NCBI GenBank assembly: GCA_021234155.1
Contig: JAJEKV010000101.1
Coordinates: forward strand, 3,577,748 to 3,641,747
Reading direction: 5' to 3'
Length of the DNA: 64,000 nucleotides
Origin: Isoetes taiwanensis
Taxonomy: Eukaryota > Streptophyta > Lycopodiopsida > Isoetales > Isoetaceae
The translations under genes were made by a program, and so were the position numbers. Of the stretch, positions 36,990-48,407 are shown one piece after another (position 1 is the first letter of the stretch; the number at the start of each line of letters is the position of its first letter). Below the pieces are notes generated by a model. That model ran no database searches. It was not told where the DNA came from and was given only the letters and a program-made list of their open reading frames with translations.

Positions 36990-38650
36990 TTTTTTTTTTT
37001 TTTTTTATTTTTTTTTTTTTTTTTTTGAGAGTAAGAGTAGATTTTTCCATTAATCAAGAAACACACTTTGCATATTTACGCTTTGATTAAAGAGATTAAA
37101 GCATAACAAAGATACCCCACCATCAAAATGTTGTGATGTGCTTGAACCGAAAAATATGAAGGCGTAAATCGATCCTTGGATGAGCTGAATTGGTCAAAGG
37201 ATAGCTGATAAGTAGAGATAGTCTTCCAAAAATGAGATAGTCTTCAAAAATGTGCAGAAATCACGACCCCAACCAGTAATTATTGTTAAAACCTGAAAGT
37301 AACACCAACCAAAATTCTGCTAGATTAGGAGATACCATTGAGCAATTACTGTCTTAGTAGAGTTGGATGGGAAGCCAGATACAAGGATGGGGCTACTGGG
37401 TCTGAAGTGAGAGGGAGTCAAGCTTAGAGTTGAAGAAGGCATAGAAAGAGTCAGCAGATCCAAAGGTGTAACTACCAGTAATCTGCTCAGCAATGCTATC
37501 CACACAAGAGAGGTCAGATACAGTCAAACGAAGCAAGGAACCAAACAGATCAGCCAACAAGAGGTCGTGAGTATCAACGTTCTCGAATCTTGAGAATTGT
37601 TCCTCGACCATGTATCTGTGGTACATGGAGAGGAAATCAAACATAGTATAGACTTGCACCACCTCTCTGCAGAACATTCTTGCAATATTCGTGTCCAACT
37701 TTTCTTCATTTTCAGAGAGTTTGTTGAAGAACAGTTTAGATCAATATCCCTTTTGAGTAGATTGTCATCCATTTCACCCATGCTCTTCTTGCATTTCTTC
37801 AAGTAGGCTAACATCATCACCAAAAGCAGAATTAGAATTGATAACATTGAAGTTAGCTACAAATAAATCAAAAGACCCCCTGAAATGACCAACCAAATCC
37901 CATTTTCTGTCATATTTATCAGATTGCTTCCTTTTGTGTGCTGTAGCAGTAGACTGAACATCAAGTTGAAAATGCAATTTGATCCAAAAAATAGAGAAAT
38001 TCTTTTTGCCATAAACTACTCTATTTCTTGCCTTCCAGATATTCCAAAGAGCAATAAACATAATACTATTAGCAAGTGCAACCATTTTGGACATAAGACA
38101 GCAAGTTTCCAGAAATCCTGTTAGGAAAAAACTGACCCAACTTATCATCAAACCAAGACCAAAAAGAATTAAGCTTAGGGCAGATAAAGATGTGTTCAAG
38201 ATCTTCCTCCAGATTGCAATGAAGCTGGCACAAGGCAGAGATGTTGTCATTCCTGAGGGAGAGAAGTTGTAAATTAGGAATGCTTTTATTAGCTAACAAC
38301 CAAATAAAGAAGTTGACCTTGGGGAAGCAATAAGAGTTCCAAACATCATGAAATAGAGATTTGGCCTCCTCCATAGTGATAGACCATTTGAGACCAGCTT
38401 TGGAAGGATTGTCAAAGTTGCTAATAGCAGAATAGATTTGACTGACCTTGTATGAACACTTACCTGCAATGCTCCAATTGGTTGCCTTGGGGACAATATT
38501 ATTTAACCAAGTCTGAGGAAGGATCGATTTAATGTGCAAGTAGATCTTTTTGTCACTAGAAGTGCCATGAACTAAGTTTTTCAGATGGCTTGGATTGAGC
38601 GGATGCCATTCGGTAAACATAAGGCTTGCAATGTGTAAAACCATAGGATT
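36990..38650 (-). mobile_element. 5'-truncated LINE (L1-type), 3' end of ORF2
   Basis: The poly(A) tail appears as a T-rich tract at 36990-37026. The minus strand carries the end of ORF2: a 191-codon frame (38069-38644) with the zf-RVT pattern (FPKVNFFIWLLANKSIPNL, CQLHCN, E, HIFIC), overlapping 37774-38250 with LWNIWKARNRVVYGKK, a plant LINE signature, and a tail over 37393-37698. The RT and endonuclease parts are missing, as expected of a 5'-truncated insertion into R1. The 5' boundary and target duplication were not found. Confidence 0.8.
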
Positions 38651-39323
38651 GGCCTACCTCTAAAGGCCTCGAATGAATTGTATAACCAACTGGTATGCTT
38701 GATACCATAAGGATCAGGATAGGTTCAATTACTTTGTTCCTAGGATATGTCAAAAATATGATGTGATATATCATGTTTTAGAGCTATCACACATCAAAAG
38801 ATGGAAAAAAGGAAGAAGAACAATGGCTATGTACTTTGCATATGCAAAATACTCCGTGCATGCTATGTAAAGCCATACCAGCCCCCCCTCCCCTCCGGTC
38901 CTCGTCTTTTCCGGTTCATCCAAAGCAACCATCTTGCTGCAAGATGAAAAGCCTGGCTTTGTAACTCCGCCCAAGTACTTGGGAAAACTGCCAAGAGCAC
39001 TTGTTGACTTCTTAATGAAACTTGAAAAAGAGAGAACATTCAATCCTATATCCGTCTGCGAGGTGATCACATATAAAAAACAATGTTCAATAGTCTCTGC
39101 GATTCACGCTTGCACAATTTGGACACTAGTTCGATATTCTAGGGGTTAAACTTGTGGACAACCACGGTTAACCCAAGACATCTATGAAGAATCGCCACCA
39201 AAGAACTAGCTACGATTGAAGAGGTATGAAGATTTTTTTGCCCGACCCCATTAACACACATGGCATATCCCCTTTATATTAGGTGAAACCACCGGAACTA
39301 AGAATAAGAAGGTGAAAGATTGA
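38651..39323. other. No gene recognised
   Basis: AT-rich sequence with a short C-rich stretch near 38881-38896. A weak plus-strand reading (VTPPKYLGKLPRALVDF) might be the end of a gypsy polyprotein given the RNase H scrap just downstream, but the similarity is too slight to call. Confidence 0.3.
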
Positions 39324-39470
39324 GTGCAACATTGGCTTGAGAATGTCCAACCTTCTTTTGAGAAGATCAAAGAGGCATTAACCACGACACCAGTCCTTAC
39401 CCTCCCAGATCCAAACAAGGACAAGTTGGTGGCAACGGATGCTAGTAAGCTAGCAAGAAGCTTATTATTC
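39324..39470 (+). pseudogene. Ty3/gypsy RT/RNase H junction fragment
   Basis: FEKIKEALTTTPVLTLPD followed by KLVATDASKLARSLLF is the standard end of a gypsy RT and first strand of RNase H, with the catalytic aspartate in TDAS. It is on the plus strand, opposite to the other gypsy elements here, and is surrounded by unrelated sequence, so it is a small relic. Confidence 0.7.
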
Positions 39471-39643
39471 AAATATAGGTCACGTGAGGAAAAGGAGGCC
39501 ATAATCGGACCATTTCTTATAAATTCTTGGATGTCTCAAGGCAAGAGTCTTCTTTGGGATGATTCTTCAGAATTGGATTCCAGAAAATAGTCATTTGCAA
39601 GTTAAGATCTTGAGGATCATCATATACATAGGCAGATTGCACT

Positions 39644-40070
39644 TTATTCCAAGCCATAATGAAGTTTCTCATAAGAGGGGAAGTATTTGCAGTCCACCGA
39701 GAACATTAAAAACGAGGAATCGTAAAATATGCTCAATTGTAGGATGGCCAACAGGTGAGAGCAAGAGAGCCAAGATTCGATAAAATGAGAGGATGGACCA
39801 GCATTGTTCATGAAAGATTTCCATATGTATTTGCCGCCGCCGAGCAGCACGTGCTTGTAGATAAAGATCCTTGAAAGCCCAAGACCACCATGTTTTTTTA
39901 GGCCGGACACATAATTCCATCCAACAAGATGAGAGCCTTTCGAAATGAACTTTACGTTAATCTTTTCAATCTGGAATAGATTGACTTAGGGGCCACTAAA
40001 GCAGAGGAAAAATAGATGTGAGTCCGGCCAGACAGAGTTTGCAATAATAGATCTACTTCAATTTGTTAGC
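39644..40070 (-). pseudogene. LINE reverse transcriptase fragment
   Basis: Across frames the minus strand reads THIYFSSALVAPKSIYSRLK and then GLKKHGGLGLSRIFIYKHVL, the same C-terminal RT region as the fragment at 21240-21788 but a different, more decayed copy. One frameshift lies near 39900-39930. Confidence 0.65.
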
Positions 40071-40079
40071 CTAAAACAC

Positions 40080-41574
40080 GGAATTTTAGTCTAACCTCAA
40101 GGAAGCTCAAACAAAATGGTTGGGACCTCCAGATCACTTAGGGTGATCAATCCTTAACATATGAAGAGAGAAAAGTCATTTTGGAATCTTGGTTTTCCAA
40201 AATCACTAGAGTCCCCAAAACCAAAAAAAGCTGTTCGAGCAAAAAGTGGCCTTACGGACACACCTTGTGAGATTTTTGAGATGTGATTGGTGGTATAGAT
40301 GATCAACAAGCAGAGGAAACTGATGGTGAAGATTTGACTTGATTTGAATAGGGGAAGGTTGAGAAAATCTAGGTCAAAGTCGGGTCAAAAAGTTGGCCGG
40401 TGCCAAACAGAGAGCCAAAATTTGCAGATGGAGTTTGATAAGGAATCTTGAGTTGGGATCAATGCGGGGCAACTTCAAAATATCCCCTAGATCATGTGCA
40501 TAGGGTTTAAATAGCAAAAAAGTTTTAGTTTCTCTCGTGAAAGTAGCCGAGGCCTCGGGGAAAAGAACAAACTCTGATGGAGTTATGGAAAAAAGTCTTT
40601 TTTATGTGTTTTCTCTGAATATGTAGGTTTCTAAGGTTTTTATGAAGATGAAATGCAACTATCTGAAAAGAATATAGCTTGGAATAAGTATTTTGGGTTT
40701 TGTTTTTAGTTTTTAGCTTTAAAAGCACAATGCAGGATTACAAAAGATGAGTATACAATGGTGACAATAACTTTCCAGGCAAAGACTATGCATTATAGAA
40801 ATGTAGATAGTGTCAGCAAGGCATTACCAAATTCAAACATATAATAGTGTTTGAAAGTAAAATTCAGGTCCTGTCTCGAGCCTCTAGCGAATCTTTAACT
40901 ACCAATGAAGCCGAATGAAATGATTTTTGAGTTGTAGTTGAAGTGCCTCAATTGTCGAACAAGTCTGCCACCCGAGATCTTCAATCCCAAGAGCGTAACA
41001 AAATTCCGAATAGAGCGAAAGCAAGATAATATCAGAATATCAAAAAATGCGCCAAGATCACAGAGGTCTATCTCCGAGGGACGTCTTGATTTGATCCTTT
41101 TTTCTTGGCTTAAGAACTGTTCTTCCCAAAAGCTAGCTCGGTTGAGTGATTTGAGGCCCAAATTGAGCAATTTCTATCGAATCAAGTGCCACAAAGGATC
41201 CCCAAGATTTCGGAAAAGGTTTAGGAGCTAATTTCGGGCGAAAATTGGCGGGCTTCAATCGGATTTAGGCACGAATTGGCCGGATTTAGCAGCTTCCCTT
41301 ATTTTCTAGGGTTCGTCGAAAATTTTCAACTGTGATATATCCCACAGGCAAAAACGAGTCTGGAAGCTCTTGTATATAAGGAATAAAGTTGACCCCACTA
41401 TTAACTTTGCGTGCCACGCAGAGGGGACAACCAGCCCGTCGGCCCCCCCCTGGCCGCCACGTGGAAAAAATGGGGGGTGACACGAACTATGTAAATAGAT
41501 AGGGTAGATAGGCTAGAATAGGTTTTTTATTTTTTTGGCACGCATCCCAAGAATCCAATTTTGAAGGCCTTCCC
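40080..41574. other. No gene recognised; possible LTR-like DNA
   Basis: AT-rich sequence with a TATA-like string (tgtatataagg) near 41371 and a GC-rich patch at about 41425-41475. It may belong to the downstream flank or LTR of the Tat element, but no repeat partner was found. Confidence 0.3.
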
Positions 41575-41810
41575 CCGGGGGGTTCACTTATAGTAAGGGG
41601 GGTATGCCATGTGCGTGCATAGGGTGATCAAAAACACCCCCGTATACGATTTCTTGAAAGGCAAATTCGACCCCTTCCGTACAAAGTTTACCCCAAGTAG
41701 TGGCAAAAAACCCCCCTACCTCTTACGTATACGTATGGAAATGGGTCGAAAAAACCCCCCTACAAGTCACTCAGGCACATTGTATGGCACTTACAGTGAA
41801 TCCCCCTTGG
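41575..41810. mobile_element. 236-bp hAT-like MITE with 8-bp target duplication
   Basis: The ends are CCGGGGGGTTCACT and, inverted, CCAAGGGGGATTCACT. The flanking 8-bp direct repeat gccttccc is exact (41567-41574 and 41811-41818). Subterminal C-runs (acccccctac) recur, as do catgtgcgtgca and gtatacga, which are shared with one end of the larger element at 53876-56541. No coding capacity. An 8-bp duplication is typical of hAT elements; the superfamily is inferred because no transposase is present. Confidence 0.8.
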
Positions 41811-41818
41811 GCCTTCCC

Positions 41819-43340
41819 AAGGGTTTTTTTCGAATTTTAAAAGACCAAGTTAGCTCTTTTTTGACAAGCTTTCCATCTAAAGGGTTTTTAGGCCAAACTG
41901 AAACATTTGAATTTTTGGTCCCTTTTGACCCATGGTCAATGAATATTGCAACATAGGGATGGTGAAAAAGTCATGGGAAAAAGATGGAAAAAGGTGTAAA
42001 TAGGCTATACTAGGGTTTAGGAAGATGAAATGAGAATGAAAAAAGAGTTTTCTTGCCTTTGAAGGTTTTCAAGATCACTAGGGGACAATTCTCAAATGAA
42101 GGTAGGATCAATAAAAAATAAGTAATGGAATGATGAGAAAAGGTCTCAAAAGTGGAAGCAATGGTGAAGGAAAAGTTTTGAAGACTCTTGGGATATAGAA
42201 AGGGGGATGTAAGATGAATGGAATGAAGAAGAGATGGGTACCTCTGTAGCACTTGATCTTATCTCAAATTGTTTCTAAGGCTCAATTCATACCTCCTAGT
42301 GAAGATAAGTTTGCTCAAAGCCTAAGGTCTTCCAAACTTCTATAAGGGTCTTCCAAACTTCAAGGCTAGAACAAGAGCAAATTTCACTTCTAGGGTAGCA
42401 TCCTCATGTGTGTGACTTCAAACTACTCAAGCAAGCTTCATAAGGTTGAGCTTTGGTAAAATGTCTTGTGCCTCCTTGATAGACTTGCTATAGCCTTTGC
42501 CTGGTCTTCAAATCAAAGGGAAATGTTAAACAAATGGGAATGTGTCTAGAAAGGTGTTTTACCTCAAGGAAAAGACTAGGCCATAATAGGAGATCTCCAA
42601 TGTCTTCCAATCTTGGACAAATGTCTTCCAAACTCTGATGGGATCACAATAGCCTGGAACTTTTCCTTAAAGGAAATATAAATGAAACAAAGGTTTTGAT
42701 ACATAGATGCTGGTCCATGTTGCCAAAAATGGGCAACATCTCCTCAAAGGAAAGAATAGGCTGGTCCCCTCAGCCTAACAAATGTAAATTTAGGATCGAG
42801 GAACTTCGGGATCTTTGGTGCAAGTGACAGAGTGATGTAGAATGATGAAAGAGAGTGGTAATGAGTATGAGATGAACTCTGCTATGATGGAAATGTGGTG
42901 CAGAGCATTGTAGGGAATAAGAATAAAAGAATGGAAGGCTGAAATGGTATGTAGGGCAACTTATAGGCAGATGGAAATGGAAGAGAAAAGAATGAACCTG
43001 CATATGACAGTAAATCAAAGTTAGCATGAGTGCTAAGCGAGATGTGGAAAAGTATATATGGATAGCACTCTAGAACTCCAATGGGGAAGCAAGGTCTTAT
43101 GAAGAATAAGCCAGTTTGAAAAGCAGATGAAATGTTTTGACAAATGGCCCTGTCATGACAACATAGAACTCATTAATAGGTAATAATCAAAGTCTTTATC
43201 CCTTGTGGCCACATTCCCTTAGCCTAAAAGAAAAACACAATATTAAACCTCAAAGGAAATATGCTAATCAAAAGAAATATTAAAACCTCAACTTTGAAAT
43301 TATAAACTAACCTATTCTAAGCTAGAACAAATGCTTATAT
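41819..43340. other. No gene recognised; downstream flank of the Tat element
   Basis: AT-rich, with scattered copies of gtcttccaaactt-like strings around 42330-42640. The 3' LTR of the minus-strand Tat element would be expected here, but no second copy was found to define it. Confidence 0.3.
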
Positions 43341-44500
43341 AGAAGTGAAGAGGCTCAAGCAGGCATGCTGAGGCCAATATCTTTTAAGGTGTTGAATATT
43401 AATGGGATTTGGCGTTCCTCGTACCAAGATCCGCCAACCTATAAGATGAGCACCAAAGATCTCCTAAAATCGATAGGGGCCTTCCTGTGGGTTTTCAAAC
43501 TTTGAAAGCTTTCCTTCACCTGCAGCATTCCACTTTAAAACTAATTCCATAGGTGCAAACTTGTCTTGTAGTTTGTGAGCAGCCTTGAAAGCTGCTGCAC
43601 TCTTAGCCTTCTTCAGCAAGTTGTAATTCTCTGCAACAAACCTTTCTTCATCTAATTTTAACAGAACTTCATACCTGTGCTTCAAGGCTTCAGAAAACTC
43701 CAACTCAAGCTTGAGTGCCATCCTTAAAGAAGGTATCTCTAACTCGACTGGAATAACAGCCTCTACTCCATATACTAAACTGAAAGGTGAGGCATTAGTA
43801 GCTGCTTTAGAAGTAATTCTATGAGCCCAAAGAGCATCATATAATTTCAAGTGCCAATCCCTTTGGTTTTGGCAAACTGTTTTCTGCAAAATACCCTTAA
43901 GCACTTTGTTAGTAGACTCAGCTTGGCCATTTCCTTGAGGATAATAGGCTGAGCTTTTTACATGCTTGATCTTGAGGCTTGAAACAAGGAAATTAATAAC
44001 CTCATTAATAAAAGTAGAGCCTCTATCAGTCAAAATTTTAAAAGGAATGCCAAACCTAGAGCAAATATTCTCATGCAAAAATCTAGCTGTAGTATGGGCA
44101 TTTGCTTTCCTTAAAGGTATTCATGCTGGGCTGAGGATGGGGGATTGATAGGGCCAACATAGTCCAATCCCCAAACTTGAAATGGACCAGGGGAGACAAT
44201 TCCTGTAAGAGGAGCAGGATGCAAGATTCTCTTGCCAAAGATCTGGCATTGATGACAAGTCTTTATAATATCATAACAATCTTTAAATAAATGAGGCCAA
44301 AAGTAACCAGACCTCAATATTTTCTTGGCAGTTGTGTCTGCTGCAAAATGACCGCCACAAACACCTTTGTGATTTTCAGCAAGTACCAGGGCAGCTTCAT
44401 CTTCATCAACACATCTTAAGAGTACACCATCCCTATTTACCTTGCACAAAATGTCACCAACCAAGGAGTAAGTCAAACATTTTAACTTAAACTTGTAAGC
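43340..44500 (-). pseudogene. Integrase of the Tat element
   Basis: The zinc-binding part (HKGVCGGHF, then CHQCQ) and the core aspartate in VWGLDYVGP (about 44162-44164) are in the frame 44111-44689. The second frame (43464-44078) carries D (LTDRGSTF, about 44025-44027) and E (GQAESTNKV, about 43917-43919), giving an exact D,D35E. Between the two frames roughly 25-30 residues that normally hold the TDYxTKWxEA strand are missing, so the core is deleted as well as frameshifted. Past the frame end, NIQHLKRYWP is readable, which is the usual Tat C-terminus. Confidence 0.85.
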
Positions 44501-44685
44501 ATGGCTTTTTGAAAATTCAGAAGGTATCTCTTGATACTGAAGGAACCTCCTAATAGGTTGTTGCCAACCTTGAGCTGGTATAGTTGACAAGTCCTGCTCA
44601 TTTACAACAAGGTTAGTCATTTCTTCTTCTTGTACAACCTCCTCATGTTCAAAGTAGGCAGCAGGCAAGTATAAACTCGGATTGT

Positions 44686-45093
44686 TCAATACATGAATAA
44701 CAAGATTGAATCATAAGATTGAAGCCTACAAGCCCACCTATGAAGCTTAGGTTTTTCTAATTTCTTACCATATAAAAAAGGCATGGGGTTCTGCTGCATG
44801 TAGATAGTGGCTTGGGACTTTTGTAAAAGATGTCCCTGTCTCTCTATCAAAAAGATGAGAGCAGCAGCACTCCTTTCTATCTTAGCATACTTCTCTTCAG
44901 TTTGAGACCATTGTTTGCTTGCAAAAGCAATAGGGTGCCTATCCTGCAAAATGGCAACTCCAGCAGCCTTTTTAGTAATAGTTATGTAAACTTTAAATGG
45001 TAATGAAAGGTCTGGAGTTTTTAAAAGTGTAGAATGGCAAATAGCCTCTATGATCTGCAAAAAAAGCTTTTTCACACTCATCAGTCCAAACAA
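44686..45093 (-). pseudogene. Original gypsy RNase H, catalytic residues lost
   Basis: Follows the RT directly. The framework is clear (AAGVAILQDRHPIAFASKQW, SQTEEKYAKIERSAAALIF, KPKLHRWACRLQSYD). The first catalytic aspartate is absent: VYITITKK stands where VYTDAS is usual. The later TDH/TDN aspartate is also absent: IYMQQNPM. The glutamate region (KIERSAAAL) remains. This part of the frame is continuous, so the losses are not simple frameshift artefacts. It may act only as a structural connection domain. Confidence 0.75.
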
Positions 45094-45900
45094 CAGGCCT
45101 ATATTTACTTTCTCTTTTACTAACTTGGCCTACTCTAGTCAATTTAGAGATAGGACTAATAAGGTGAGAGAAATTAGGCACATACACCCTTAAGAAAGAG
45201 GTCATTCCCATAAATCCCTTGACTTCTTTAATTGTCCTGGGTGTTTGAAGCTTTTTTAAAGCTATGATCTTCTCTTCAGCTACTTGAAGGCCTTTAGCAG
45301 AAACCTCATGGCCTAAGAGCTGGCCTTTGGATGCCAAAAGATGCACTTCTTGGGGTTTAGATTAACTCCGGGTCTGTGCCGCGACAATGTAAATATCCTT
45401 GTTAGCTCAAATATGATCACTTGTATCAAGCATTACCTAAGCATAAATCATCAAGATAAACTCGAATTGCTTTCGGGAGTCACGTTTGCAAAGACAAGAT
45501 CCATAGCTCTCGAAATGTAGCGGGGGCATTCATTAAGCCAAAAGGCATCCTTCTCATTGCATAAGTTCCCCATGGAGTAATGAAGGATGTCTTTGGCTGA
45601 TCTTCCTTTTTGATGCTAATCTGATTAAAACCAGAAAAACCATCCAAAAATGAGTACATAGACTTGCCAGCCACTGCATAAAGGATTTCTTCCAAAAAAG
45701 GCAAAGGGTAACAATCTTTAACAGTAGCTTTATTTAGATCTCTATAATCCACACATATTCTTAGAGAACCATTCTTTTTAGAACTGAACAATACAAGAAA
45801 CCCAAGAAGGGTTCACAATGTCAACTATCAAACGACTCACGCATTTTGAATAATTCGCTTGATAAGATCTAAAAGTGAGGAATTAATTCTTCTCAATCTC
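45000..45900 (-). pseudogene. Reverse transcriptase of the Tat element
   Basis: The palm and fingers are open at 45480-45791: SLRICVDYRDLNKATVKDCY, PLPFLEEILYAVAGKSMY, SFLDGFSGFNQISIKKEDQ, RRMPFGLMNAPATF. The catalytic YLDD lies at 45448-45459, in a badly shifted stretch (about 45350-45480). The thumb/connection frame at 44993-45346 (GQLLGHEVSAKGLQVAEEK, IKEVKGFMGMTSFLR) follows. Upstream of 45791 the region is decayed, but HPILTINLAQEES and YFEDWVDVL can be followed. Confidence 0.85.
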
Positions 45901-46168
45901 GCATGACGGGTTTAGTATCTTCACGAACTTTTATCTCAAACTCACAGATGCTCCTATCAACCCCTTTTAATTTCGAATATTCCCAAGCAAAACATCCACC
46001 CAATCTTCAAAGTACTTAATCATTTTACCTTTGCAATCTTCATCATATAGATCTCCCATTTGCAAAGTCCTGGACATACCTCCCTTATGCACTTCAAGTT
46101 CTTTGTGTGATTCCTCTTGTGCTAGGTTGATGGTCAAAATAGGATGAAATTGAGAGAGTTCATCTTCA

Positions 46169-46600
46169 TCAAGGACATCTTCCTCGATAGCTCCCTCGAG
46201 AGAGATGCTCTAAGAGTGTTTTTTCAGACAAAGAATCAGCCTCAAAGTTTTTAGACCTTGGAATATGATAAATTTTCCAATGATCAAAAAAGTTAGCAAT
46301 TCTCGAGCTTGTGTGTTCAGATCCTCCATATCTTGATGTCTTGTTTGGTATTCTCCCAAAATCGTTTGCAAACAAGTTGTGAGTCTCCATAGATAACAAT
46401 ATAAGAAATATTCATGAACCTTGCTTCCTCAGAGGGGCTGCAATGAGGGCCCTATACTCTGCTGCATTAGAAGAAATATTAGGATGAATTCTCCCTATCT
46501 TAGTCATCAGCTTAAGATCTGTATCCTTCAAAATAGCAGCAGAAGAAGCAATCCCTAATTTTTTAGACATACCTCCATCAAACCAAAGGGTAGGCCTTAT
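46169..46600 (-). pseudogene. Additional RNase H (aRNH-like) between protease and RT
   Basis: This RNase H-fold domain starts immediately after the protease frame. All four catalytic acidic residues are visible: D in LWFDGGMSK (46577-46579), E in SNAAEYRALI (46457-46459), D in YGDSQLVCK (46383-46385) and D in NFEADSLSE (46235-46237). The spacing and the HIPRSKNFEAD end are those of the plant/archaeal-type RNase HI that Tat elements acquired. Two frameshifts interrupt it. In the Tat elements I know it lies after the gypsy RNase H, whereas here it precedes RT. Confidence 0.8.
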
Positions 46601-47330
46601 TTTCTTTTGGATCAGGGAACTCTACATGAGCAAAGTTGATAACTTCTGCACTCATATCAACATCTAGACCTAAACTGTAAACTCCTAGCTCTTCTTCCTG
46701 CAGTATATCCACATCTATGAACCTAATATTAGCAGAGGGGTCAGTTTTGTTTACCAATTTAATGGAAGTTGCTCCATTTGAAATAGTACAAATGCCTTCA
46801 GACCATACAGGCCTAGCATCTACTGTTTTCATCCACCTTCTTCCCAGTAATAAATCATAGATGTTAGCATGGTTAACATTCTCAAAATCAACTACCACAA
46901 ATGTAGCTAAAACAATAATTCCTCCTGTATTAACGGACACATTCCTCACCACTCCTTTTGGCACTACCTTAGCATTGGAAAAGGATTTTAGAACAATAGA
47001 AGTATTGTCTTCTACTTTGAGATTCAGTGTTTTCATAACATGATAAGGCATGACATTGAGAGAAGAACCTCCATCCAGCAAGACCTTATCTAAATGAAAA
47101 GTACCTATAGTAGCACTACAAGTAAAAGCACCTGGATCTTCAGTGTGCTCAGGTAAGGCTACAGAAATGTTGTTGCAAGTCTCTGCAGCAATTTCTTCAA
47201 CATTTTGGGTATTCTTAATAAACTTTTCCCTGTATGATGGTGCAATCCTTAATAGAGTTAGTAAGTCTACAGTAACCTTGGAGTTTTCTGGTCCATCTGC
47301 GAGCTTGCCAACCCCACCTGCTGCCTACAC
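46578..47330 (-). pseudogene. Aspartic protease of the Tat element
   Basis: An open frame continues from about 47330 (KVTVDLLTLLRIAPSYREKF) through TFHLDKVLLDGGSSLNVMPY, with the DGGS active site near 47064-47075, to the flap and C-terminal motif NIYDLLLGRRWMKTV. It ends by overlapping the first codons of the additional RNase H in another frame. The catalytic aspartate is present. Upstream it is cut by the insertion at 47336. Confidence 0.8.
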
Positions 47331-47335
47331 GAATA

Positions 47336-48060
47336 GGCTTATTTATGAAAGGCCTTTCATGTTTCTCGTGTCAAGCATTGATTATGATATTGTGACCTTC
47401 TTGCACATAGATGGTTTGTGTATGGTGGCCCTTGTGAGTTTGTGGCCCTCGTGCAGGTGGTTGATGGTAAGATTGAAGGCCCTCGTGCCTGAGTATTATT
47501 GGTTGTGAGAGCCCTCGTGCCTAGTCTAGTTGGTTGTCAGTGGTGAGTTGCAGATTGTGAGCCCCGTACTAGGCTATGTGGTTGTTGTAATAGTCTCACT
47601 TCATGTGCAGGTTGATAGTGCGTGAGTTTCCAGTATGGCTTCATGATTTCAGGTTGCAGGCTTGCTCTACCAGCTTTGTTGTAGGAGAATCAAGTATCTT
47701 TCCTGCGCTATATCAGCTTGTTATAAGAGAATCACGTATCGGTGTATACAAGGATCAGAGGATCATGTCTCAATTTCTTAATTAAGCCTTATTGTACTCA
47801 GTTGTGTTCAGATAAGGATCTTTGTTTAGTGTTTCTATTATCGTCAGGGTTTTTCCTCGAAAACCCGAAAGGGTTTTTAATCCTGGCTATAATGGTTACA
47901 CTTTCAAAGCATATTGTGGCATCAACATATTGTACATTGTGTTGTTTAGTGGAGACATCCAGATGGGGCTTTAGCATATTGTACATTGTGTTGTTTAGTG
48001 GAGTCCTTCAGTTTCTCTCTCCTTGCTTGCTGGTTTTGAAAATTAAATTTATTTTCGTAT
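47336..48060 (+). mobile_element. LTR-like insertion, unassigned
   Basis: This AT-rich block separates two minus-strand gypsy segments and has no coding frame. It carries four degenerate gccctcgtgcc units (about 47428-47590), a hairpin AAAACCC-GAAA-GGGTTTT at 47860-47877 and two 29-bp copies of a cattgtgttgtttagtgg-type unit. The hairpin-rich aaaacccgaaagggtttt context is reminiscent of the R region of copia-type LTRs, but the ends and target duplication were not resolved. Confidence 0.4.
47926..48003. repeat. 29-bp direct repeat, 49-bp period
   Basis: 47926-47954 and 47975-48003 are identical over 29 bases (catattgtacattg through ttagtggag). Confidence 0.85.
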
Positions 48061-48300
48061 CACAATAAGAAGATAAAGTCTTTTTTGGTAGCCATGCCCA
48101 TGATAAATTGAATTATCAACATCAGAAAGCAATTCTTGCTCTTCAGCAAAAGTAATGGCTGTTGCTTTTTTAGTTTCATTCCAATTCTAAGACTCCTAGA
48201 CCTCTTAACAACTGACACAAAAGCAATGACAGGCTTTCGAAAGACATCGGAATGAAGGATATTAAACATTGGCTTTGCAATTCCAGACTCTACAACAGTA
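48060..48300 (-). pseudogene. Possible upstream coding piece of the Tat element
   Basis: Minus-strand frames read FNILHSDVFRKPVIAFVSV and, one frame over, ATAITFAEEQELLSDVD. Orientation and position suggest the region between gag and protease of the Tat element, split from it by the insertion at 47336. There is no diagnostic motif. Confidence 0.35.
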
Positions 48301-48407
48301 GCTTCTTATTTCTTCCTATGGCTCGAAACAGTACACTTAAGCTGAAAAAAAAAATTAACTAATTGAAATGTAATGACCAAAAGAAAATAAAATGTACAAT
48401 GATCAAT

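Larger units (their letters stand above)
43340..47335 (-). mobile_element. Tat-lineage Ty3/gypsy element with an extra RNase H
   Basis: Minus-strand order is protease, additional RNase H, RT, gypsy RNase H, integrase. The integrase region (LWAHRITSKAATNASPFSL, VYGVEAVIPVELEIPSLR) is diagnostic of the Tat/Ogre group. Gag is not found. The protease side is interrupted at 47336 by an LTR-like insertion, and an acidic reading frame on the far side may be its upstream part. Several frames are broken, and the integrase core has an internal deletion. Confidence 0.85.

Noticed and set aside
38881-38900. C-rich run as a possible quadruplex or regulatory site
   Set aside because: Short and isolated, with no associated gene or conserved copy.
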